Made by a program: the position numbers and the translations under genes | The notes under the pieces: model-generated | The model's database searches: none | What the model saw: only the letters and a program-made list of their open reading frames with translations | Told to the model about the DNA's origin: nothing | Assembly: GCA_015493675.1 (NCBI GenBank) | Contig: WGCR01000058.1 | Span: 1 to 7,590 of the forward strand | Direction of reading: 5' to 3' | DNA length: 7,590 nucleotides | Origin: Anaerolineae bacterium | GTDB taxonomy: Bacteria; Chloroflexota; Anaerolineae; J102 | In this document: positions 1 through 4,870 of the stretch, in pieces | Layout of the letters: the number at the start of each line of letters is the position of its first letter | How positions within the stretch are numbered: position 1 is the stretch's first letter

Positions 1-25
1 AGCGTCAGATGTGTATAAGAGACAG
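1..25 (+). other. Sequencing adapter remnant (Nextera / Tn5 mosaic end), not genomic
   Basis: Bases 7-25 read AGATGTGTATAAGAGACAG, the 19-base Tn5 mosaic end used in Nextera tagmentation libraries. The preceding AGCGTC matches the rest of the Nextera read-1 adapter. Genomic sequence therefore starts at about base 26 and this edge is the end of an assembled contig. Any reading frame crossing this point carries artificial residues: the minus-strand ATPase-like frame stays open through the adapter and would gain a false tail ending VSYTHLT. Confidence 0.97.
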
Positions 26-1661
26 TCTCAGGGGACTGCGACGCATCGGTGTGGCGGACGCGGGCGGCAATGCTTTTCCCCCATCGCTTGAAGAAAGGGC
101 CTGTGGCGGGCGCTTCTTCGGGCTGAGCGCTGACTTTGGCCTGCATTGGGGAGGATGATGCAGGTGTGGGGACAGCGACGGCGTCCCGGGGCTCCGCGGC
201 TGCTTCCTTCTTCCCCAACAATTTCCCCAAACGCCCACCCGCGCCTGTCATCTGTTTGAGAATACCCCCGGAGGGTTCCTCGATTGGCTCACGGGTGTAG
301 AGGTGGGGGCGCAGATGCTCCGCCTCTCCCAGCACCAGGACGCCCCGCATCTCGTCATCGTCCAGCGAAACAGCGCTCCATCCGTAGATTGGCAGGAAAG
401 GCATTTCGTCGGTGGGGGGCAGTTGCAGACCGTCATAGGTTTGTTTCAGGGTGCTGCTGAAGCGATTGCGCATGGAGATGCTGCGGGCGAAGGTTCCCAA
501 CTGTTTACGGATATCCTCCTCTTTGGGCAGCCCGGCGTTTTTTCCCTCAGACTTTTCGTGAATGACAGGCGTCATCGCCACCTGTTCGTCGGTGAGAAAG
601 CCCGCTTTACCGAAACAGAGGATGTCGGTCTGGGCCATGGTTTCGATGGAGCGGGCCCGATGCACCAGCGCTCCCCGCTGCATTAGATCTACGGTGGACC
701 CGGCGTAAGTGAGGACGATCATGAAGAACAGGCCCGCGGGGGCGATGCTGAAAATGACGCCAATGGCATCGATGAAGGCGTTGGTGAAATCTTCGGGCCA
801 GGGTGTGGTGGCCAGAAAAAATTCGGTGAGCAGAAACACAGCGATAGCCAACACAAAAGCCAGCAGCAATTGCAGCGTGCGGTTGACAATCTGCTCGATG
901 GGCGTCATGGTCTCGGGCGCGGTGGCCAAATGTTCCAGTTTGCGCTCGATGAGCCGATCATTGCCGATACGCATCGCCTGATACGCACCTCGCCCGCTGA
1001 GGCACAAACTCCCCGCGAAGAGTTCATCCCCATCCTGTTTCATTACGCTGCGGCCTTTGGCAAAGATCAGGGATTCGTCCACAACCAGATTCTCACTGGC
1101 TATCAGTTTTCCATCCACTACCGTCTGGTCGCCCGGCCCGATAACCACCGCATCCCCTTCGACCACGCCATCGGGATCGATGCTGCGCACCCGGCCGCTG
1201 CGAATGACATAGGCCTTGGGCCGGGCTTCCTGCATGATTTTGCGCAGGCGAATACGGGCGAACTCCTCCTGAAACACGTTGATGCCGATGGTGAAAATCA
1301 GCACCCCCACTGACATCAGTGCATCCAGATACTTGCCCAGCAATATCTGCACGAAAACAATGGCCACCAGCCCGATATTGAAGATGGTGAAGGTGTTTTC
1401 GCGGATGATCTGCTGACGGGAGCGGGGCGGGTGGAAGCTGATGGCATTGCTCTGGCCATCGCGGTAACGGGCCCGGGCTTCTTCCTGGCTGAGTCCCTGG
1501 ATTTCGTCCAGCGGCAGCCCTGTGGGAATCTCCTGGGCCTGGCGGCGATGCAACCAGTGCCAGAGTGCGCTCAATAGAGCTGTCAACGCCGCCATCGCGC
1601 CCGCCGTGACCAACCAAAAATGGCGTCCCAGGCGTTCGCTGAAGGGCTCTTTTGTGATCAT
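26..1661 (-). CDS. P-type-ATPase-like membrane protein lacking catalytic motifs (5' part, truncated at contig edge)
   Basis: The ATG at 1661-1659 opens a frame with no stop to the window edge, giving about 545 residues; the C-terminal part is missing. The order matches CtpE-like E1-E2 ATPases. Residues 51-90 are the GLS..EA.ARYRDGQSN entry segment, about 91-130 hold two membrane helices, and about 140-235 are the actuator domain (VVDES at 193-197, KQDGDELFAGS near 208). Helices at about 262-286 and 297-321 precede the phosphorylation loop at about 345-360. A diverged nucleotide-domain remnant follows to about 455, then an Ala/Pro/Lys-rich tail. The catalytic residues are gone: TGE is FAK (200-202), PEGL is PAGL (308-311), DKTGT is GKAGF (351-355), so the phosphorylated Asp is Gly351, and KGAPE is LGEAE. 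An extra hydrophobic segment at about 15-36 lies ahead of the usual start. The open frame argues against a decaying gene; I infer a non-pumping pseudoenzyme. Its start overlaps the upstream membrane-protein stop as ATGA, indicating coupled translation. Confidence 0.8.
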
Positions 1662-2299
1662 GCTCGTTCTTTATTGTGAATGCCGAACGCCTGCAAGCGC
1701 TCGACTACTGCATAGTTGCTTGTGACCACAACCAGGGAGGGGGCAGCCAGAATCAGAGGCAGGATAAGGCCGAAGCTGATGATGAGCAGAATGGCGTCAT
1801 AGAGAAAAAGGATAACCGTGTAGCCTGGCGACGCCAGAAAAGTCAATGCTGCGTTTTTGTGGGCCAGGATGATAGACTTGTTGTCTTGTTCCATGTAATA
1901 GGCGATGACATACACCTGCATTCCGGCCCAGAAAACCCCCATAAAAAGAAAAATGGAAACCAAAACAATGGACCAGGATTTACCCAATCGCCAATAAAAG
2001 GTGACGTTGACCAGCACCACAATCAAAACGATGATATTGAAAAGCATCCACAGCCAACTGGCCCAGAAATGCCGTTTGGCCGCGCGAAACAACTCCCCTG
2101 CGCCATTACTGCGCCCGTGCGCCAGCTCATTACCGATCTCATACAGCCCGAACAGCATCGGCGGCCCCAGGATGATGGTCAGCCAGGAGAGGTCCACCAG
2201 AAAGTTGAGGATGAACAGGTTGAACCAGTCATCGTACCAGGTTTTCAGCGCCTGCCAGATGACGCGCAGGGAGGCGGGTTTGCGAGAGGATGAAGTCAT
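1658..2299 (-). CDS. Multi-pass membrane protein, DUF624/YesL-like
   Basis: A complete 213-residue protein with strongly hydrophobic segments at about 26-50, 78-101, 108-133 and 158-190, consistent with four or five membrane helices. The N-terminal stretch NFLVDLSWLTIILGPPMLFGLY resembles the conserved first helix of the DUF624 family (N-L-x-W, T-I-x-GP-x-xx-L-Y), small membrane proteins often found near transport genes. No enzymatic motif is visible. Start: the ATG at 2299 has no convincing Shine-Dalgarno (upstream on the coding strand is CATTTCTCCGCCC), so the start is less certain than the frame. Its TGA (1660-1658) overlaps the ATG of the ATPase-like gene, so the two are translationally coupled and may act together in the membrane. 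The PIN toxin gene ends only 60 bases upstream on the same strand, and readthrough from there is possible. Confidence 0.72.
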   Translation of the reverse strand: MTSSSRKPASLRVIWQALKTWYDDWFNLFILNFLVDLSWLTIILGPPMLFGLYEIGNELAHGRSNGAGELFRAAKRHFWASWLWMLFNIIVLIVVLVNVTFYWRLGKSWSIVLVSIFLFMGVFWAGMQVYVIAYYMEQDNKSIILAHKNAALTFLASPGYTVILFLYDAILLIISFGLILPLILAAPSLVVVTSNYAVVERLQAFGIHNKERA

Positions 2300-2359
2300 G
2301 GGCGGAGAAATGAGGAGTTGGGGGAGTGAGTGTTTTCGACGATGCCGGGTGCTCAGGCG

Positions 2360-2737
2360 CTACTGCCACACCGCATCACTAAATTTATCCAGGATAGTTT
2401 TGTCTTTGGTGAGAAGTTGCCCGTGACCTGCCATCGCCTGGGCGATAATCAACCGATCGAAAGGGTCTCGCGTCCACGAGATGTTTATCGACCGGGAAAC
2501 GACGTCATCGAAGGGAAGATCGCAGAGTTGCAAGCCGATGCTTTGCTTGAGATCAGAGAGGATGGTTTCACTATCGACTGTAATCCGGCCGATTTCGTAC
2601 AGATACTGCATCTCAAGACGAACGATGGGAGAGATGAGAAGATCGTTCTGATTGATGAGCGCCCGCGCCCGGGGGCTGAATCTCTCCACCAGATCGGCGT
2701 AAAGCCAAATCACAACATGGGTGTCAAGGTAAATCAA
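2360..2737 (-). CDS. PIN-domain toxin of a type II toxin-antitoxin pair (VapC-like)
   Basis: A 125-residue protein of normal PIN/VapC size. The acidic residues expected to bind Mg2+ in this RNase fold are all present: Asp5 in MIYLDTHVVIW, Glu42 in SPIVRLEMQYLYEIG, Asp91 and Asp94 in TRDPFDRLIIAQA, and Asp112 in LLTKDKTIL. Family members cleave RNA, often tRNA, and are inhibited by the cognate antitoxin. The start is TTG at 2737-2735, supported by a strong ribosome-binding sequence GGGAGGT five bases upstream, which lies inside the last codons of the antitoxin gene. The 14-base overlap ties toxin synthesis to antitoxin translation, the usual arrangement for these pairs. The toxin appears intact. 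Its target RNA cannot be read from sequence. Confidence 0.9.
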   Translation of the reverse strand: MIYLDTHVVIWLYADLVERFSPRARALINQNDLLISPIVRLEMQYLYEIGRITVDSETILSDLKQSIGLQLCDLPFDDVVSRSINISWTRDPFDRLIIAQAMAGHGQLLTKDKTILDKFSDAVWQ

Positions 2738-2948
2738 GGTTGACCTCCCATTCGAGATGCACCAGGTCTTCCGGGTCTCCCTTGATCACGTCGGGCCTGG
2801 GGGTCAGATGTTGAAATTTATCCACTGACTCCGCCGGAACAATGCGCAAAATCTGGCCCCGTCGTTTGATCTCGACCGGTTGACCTGTTTCGAGCACTCG
2901 ATCCAGGATTTTGTAGATGTTTTTCCGGAGTTCAGTTGGGTTCAACAT
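2724..2948 (-). CDS. Antitoxin of the Phd/YefM type, partner of the PIN toxin
   Basis: A 74-residue protein beginning MLNPTELRKNIYKILDRVLETGQPVEIKRRGQILRIVP. The N-terminal helix pair followed by a short hydrophobic strand (GQILRIV, about 31-37) is the Phd/YefM DNA-binding fold. The C-terminal third (DVIKGDPEDLVHLEWEVNLDLP) is acidic and probably the toxin-wrapping tail. I chose the ATG at 2948 over an in-frame start at 2981 because AGAGGT sits about six bases before it and a TATAAT box lies 45 bases upstream, leaving a normal leader. Family members repress their own operon alone and more strongly with the toxin. The family call is from overall pattern and pairing, since this group is short and divergent. 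Confidence 0.85.
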   Translation of the reverse strand: MLNPTELRKNIYKILDRVLETGQPVEIKRRGQILRIVPAESVDKFQHLTPRPDVIKGDPEDLVHLEWEVNLDLP

Positions 2949-2963
2949 GATTGACCTCTTCGT

Positions 2964-2991
2964 GTACGTTTTATTCTGCATTTGCGTACGT
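2964..2991. promoter_or_regulatory. Candidate antitoxin operator: paired GTACGT sites
   Basis: GTACGT occurs at 2964-2969 and 2986-2991, 22 bases apart (about two helical turns), each with a T/A-rich 3' side. One touches the -10 box and the other lies in the early leader. Self-repression by antitoxin-toxin complexes is known for this class of locus, so these are plausible binding sites. That role is inference from position and symmetry only. Confidence 0.35.
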
Positions 2992-2993
2992 GT

Positions 2994-3022
2994 ATTATAT
3001 CAATAAGCCGTCCATGCCACAA
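2994..3022 (-). promoter_or_regulatory. Predicted sigma-70 promoter of the intact toxin-antitoxin operon
   Basis: On the minus strand a perfect TATAAT (2999-2994) lies 17 bases downstream of TTGTGG (3022-3017), a partial match to TTGACA. The predicted transcript would start near 2987, giving a leader of about 39 bases before the antitoxin ATG with its AGAGGT site. Confidence 0.6.
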
Positions 3023-3066
3023 ATGCCCGATTGTTATTCCTCCTTTTGTGCTGAGCATGAAAACGC

Positions 3067-3113
3067 GTGTCGCCCGCGGGCATGTACGCGCGCCCGCTCG
3101 CGTCCACGCGCCC
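3067..3113. repeat. GC-rich palindromic element
   Basis: A very GC-rich patch within an otherwise ordinary intergenic stretch. GCCCGCGGGC (3072-3081) is a perfect 10-base palindrome, and GCGGGC (3076-3081) pairs with GCCCGC (3092-3097) across a 10-base loop. A CGCG-rich tail follows to 3113. It resembles the GC-rich interspersed hairpins common in intergenic DNA of environmental bacteria. It has no T-run, so it is not a typical terminator. Confidence 0.4.
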
Positions 3114-3150
3114 ATTAAAATAAGGAAGCGAAGGTCTGGGGGAAGGGTAA

Positions 3151-3250
3151 CTTTTCGATGAAAAATGGCTGAAAAATAGCGAATTTTAGCCAAAAAAGGC
3201 CCGAAAACGCCATTTTTGACCTCAAAATCGATATTTTCAGCCATTTTCGG
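3151..3250. repeat. A/T-rich inverted-repeat element between the two antitoxin genes
   Basis: AAAATGGCTGAAAA (3162-3175) is perfectly inverted at 3234-3247, enclosing 58 bases that contain further GGC/GCC blocks separated by A- or T-runs (TTTTAGCC near 3184, AAAAAAGGC near 3192, GCCATTTTT near 3209). The whole can fold into nested hairpins. The regular spacing suggests a designed or mobile intergenic element rather than a gene. A 60-codon minus-strand frame through it is low complexity and not credible as a protein. Confidence 0.5.
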
Positions 3251-3334
3251 CTTCTGCAGCAGCCCAAGACGCCCTCTTTCGCCACGAATTGCCCCACCTA
3301 CTAAACTGTTACAGTCTCCGAATTTACCATAACA

Positions 3335-3363
3335 TTGTTTTCTGACAAGAAAAATGCTATACT
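3335..3363 (+). promoter_or_regulatory. Predicted sigma-70 promoter of the second antitoxin
   Basis: TTGTTT (3335-3340) and TATACT (3358-3363) are 17 bases apart on the plus strand. Transcription would begin near 3370, leaving a very short leader that is almost entirely the GAGAGGT ribosome-binding site (3369-3375). This supports the ATG at 3384 as the true start of the following gene and makes the two toxin-antitoxin loci divergently transcribed. Confidence 0.55.
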
Positions 3364-3383
3364 TCATTGAGAGGTATTGCACC

Positions 3384-3614
3384 ATGGCAATCGAGACTGT
3401 TGACATCAAAATTGCAGGAAAGGAAATCGCCCGATGGGTGAAGCTCATCCAACAAGGCGTCGAGGTCGTGCTGGTGGATGATGACAAACCGCTGGCTCGG
3501 CTTCTTTCAGTCGACGCGCCTGTCAGGCGGGTTCCTGGCCTGAATCGAGGCGAGATCAAAGCCAGCGATGATTTTGATGAGCCGCTGCCCGAGGCATTCT
3601 GGCTGGGGGAGTAA
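3384..3614 (+). CDS. Antitoxin of the Phd/YefM type, now without a functional toxin
   Basis: A 76-residue protein, MAIETVDIKIAGKEIARWVK then LIQQGVEVVLVDDDKPLARLL. The helix LIQQGVEVVLVDDDKPLARL pattern (a G-x-EV-hydrophobic turn followed by a K/R-P-LARL strand) is characteristic of Phd/YefM-type antitoxins. The C-terminal part is acidic (EIKASDDFDEPLPEAFWLGE), as expected for toxin binding. The start at 3384 is supported by GAGAGGT eight bases upstream; an earlier in-frame ATG at 3354 lies inside the predicted promoter and is rejected. The stop TAA is immediately followed by the ATG of a PIN toxin remnant. The gene is intact, so it could persist as an orphan antitoxin able to bind DNA or neutralise a related toxin elsewhere. 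Confidence 0.85.
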   Translation: MAIETVDIKIAGKEIARWVKLIQQGVEVVLVDDDKPLARLLSVDAPVRRVPGLNRGEIKASDDFDEPLPEAFWLGE

Positions 3615-3677
3615 ATGCGTTTATTGCTGGATACGCATATTTTCATCTGGTGGGCCGAAAGCGTCGCCCGCCGCTGA
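3615..3677 (+). pseudogene. Truncated PIN/VapC toxin remnant
   Basis: The frame starts directly after the antitoxin stop (TAAATG) and encodes MRLLLDTHIFIWWAESVARR, then TGA. MRLLLDTHIFIWW is the unmistakable first strand of VapC-type PIN toxins with the first catalytic Asp, but such proteins are about 120-135 residues long and nothing resembling the remainder follows. Homology appears to end after WAES, where the sequence switches to a GC-rich hairpin (AGCGTC 3660-3665 pairing with GACGCT 3676-3681) and then to the AT-rich gene downstream. The toxin was therefore cut by an insertion or deletion, and this locus is no longer a working toxin-antitoxin pair. Confidence 0.85.
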
Positions 3678-3727
3678 CGCTCACGTTGGGCGCTAACCGA
3701 ACTCAATAACAACGAAAGGAAAAGAGA

Positions 3728-4627
3728 ATGCAATTAATTCATCCAATATATCTCGATGTGCCGATGTTAGTGTCATTTGCAGCTGCTATCCAAGGCGGAT
3801 TATCTCTTGAAACTGAAGTAACTCAAGGACAGGAATCAAGTAAGTCTGGCTCGGCAAACCTAACGGGTAAGTTTGGTCTTAGTAATCTATTTAGTAATCT
3901 ATTTGAAGTTACTGCGGAAGCTGATGTCGCTGGTTCAGCAACAGGCAGAAACCAAGAAATTCGTAGAGAGCATAAGGCCCATACAGAAGCTTCAATAGCA
4001 ATTCTTCTTTATGATGAACTCCAAAAGAATAGATCATTCTTAACGAGGCCGAAGAATGCATCGGATCTAATGAAAGTAAGCCCAGGTTCGCTTGTCGAGG
4101 TTGCCGGAATCCTTGAAAAGAATGCTATCGATTCAGTTATCGATTATATTGATGCTGTCAATATTCTTTCTGGTCTCGCAAATCCTACCGAAGTAAATAT
4201 GCATAAAGGTGGTTCACAAGCATCTAATAAGAGAAGCAAACCGCACAAACCAACCGAACTGGAAGGAATTAGAAAAATACTGGATTCAGATCGAAAAAGA
4301 ACACCAATCTCAAACGCAATCTTGCGTTGCTCAACTCCTCCAGATATAAATGTTATCGTCACCTTGCGTACAGCTAATCTTCGAGATCTAACACTTACAG
4401 AATTACATAAAAATAGTATGCGAGTGGTTGGGAAAGTGACGCGAATAATTGATAACGGTGAATCCATTAGTGCTTTCGAAAACTATGGTATGTCATTACT
4501 TAACCCTGAAGTACTAATAGAAGCTTTGGATGAAATAACCTCAAGTAATGATGTTGTAGCAGAATTTAGTGAAGTGCAGATAAATGGTCCGGCTGTTCAA
4601 ATTTTGCCATTAATGGTTTTTGTTTGA
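3728..4627 (+). CDS. DUF6414-like protein of unknown function, probably horizontally acquired
   Basis: A complete 299-residue soluble protein with no signal peptide or membrane helix. The start ATG at 3728 follows AAAGGA by seven bases. Visible landmarks are the N-terminal HPIYLDVPMLVSFAAAIQGG (5-24), the EHKAHTEASI block (81-90), SPGSLVEVAGIL (118-129), a basic low-complexity linker (about 158-176), GKVTRIIDNGESIS (235-248) and the C-terminal GPAVQILPLMVFV (287-299). These blocks and the length resemble the DUF6414 family as I remember it; I do not know a biochemical role. A perfect 12-base tandem duplication (3881-3904) encodes SNLF twice at residues 52-59. Codons are A/T-rich, unlike pgi and livF, and the gene sits next to a broken toxin locus, so transfer is likely. 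A defence role is possible but not shown by the sequence. Confidence 0.62.
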   Translation: MQLIHPIYLDVPMLVSFAAAIQGGLSLETEVTQGQESSKSGSANLTGKFGLSNLFSNLFEVTAEADVAGSATGRNQEIRREHKAHTEASIAILLYDELQKNRSFLTRPKNASDLMKVSPGSLVEVAGILEKNAIDSVIDYIDAVNILSGLANPTEVNMHKGGSQASNKRSKPHKPTELEGIRKILDSDRKRTPISNAILRCSTPPDINVIVTLRTANLRDLTLTELHKNSMRVVGKVTRIIDNGESISAFENYGMSLLNPEVLIEALDEITSSNDVVAEFSEVQINGPAVQILPLMVFV

Positions 4628-4747
4628 TCGGCACACATGAAAAACGTTTGCCCCAGCATTAACCTGCTCCAGATGTTGCTACGCTTCCACCGGTTTGTCG
4701 TGGGGTGTCTGACACGAACTAGCGCTTCTTGCAGTCTCCTGCTTCCT

Positions 4748-4779
4748 AGTGGGGTATGCGATCCGGCGGAGACCCCACT
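4748..4779. terminator. Hairpin between converging genes, possible weak terminator
   Basis: AGTGGGGT (4748-4755) pairs perfectly with ACCCCACT (4772-4779) across a 16-base loop. It lies between the convergent ends of the AT-rich gene (4627) and pgi (4871), where a two-way terminator would be useful. There is no T-run on either strand, so it is not a classical intrinsic terminator. I see nothing else recognisable in 4628-4870. Confidence 0.3.
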
Positions 4780-4870
4780 CCCGCGTTTGGCCCGGTGGCG
4801 CTAACACTGCGTCTATCATATAGGTCCCCGTCTGCAGTTCCATTCAGTGACTTGTACCCGAAGAGACGAA

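Larger units (their letters stand above)
3689..4804. mobile_element. Candidate inserted segment carrying the AT-rich gene
   Basis: GGCGCTAAC occurs at 3689-3697, just after the truncated toxin, and again in direct orientation at 4796-4804, beyond the AT-rich gene. Between them base composition falls sharply (for example 23 G/C in bases 3961-4020). A 9-base direct repeat could be a target-site duplication or recombination trace, but a chance match of this length in the flanks is not very unlikely. No integrase, transposase or terminal inverted repeat is visible. Low confidence as an element; the composition shift is clear. Confidence 0.25.

Noticed and set aside
1093..1617. Minus-strand 174-codon frame within the ATPase-like gene, which could hint at a frameshift
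   Set aside because: The frame from 1661 is continuous to the window edge and carries all family similarity. The other frame is an out-of-phase shadow, so no frameshift is needed.
1676..2293. Plus-strand open frame opposite the membrane protein
   Set aside because: Antisense shadow; Gln/Asp/His-rich low-quality protein, while the minus-strand frame has coherent membrane helices.
3354..3383. Earlier ATG at 3354 as start of the second antitoxin
   Set aside because: It lies upstream of and inside the predicted -10 box, and the ATG at 3384 has the ribosome-binding site and the family-like N-terminus.
3660..3697. Integron attC site (GTTGGGC at 3685-3691 just before the AT-rich gene)
   Set aside because: The core matches GTTRRRY, but no matching RYYYAAC inverse core and paired L boxes lie upstream, and there is no integrase or second attC.
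2942..3733. Minus-strand 263-codon frame across the two antitoxin promoters
   Set aside because: It translates intergenic repeats and antisense of the second antitoxin, with no recognisable domain.
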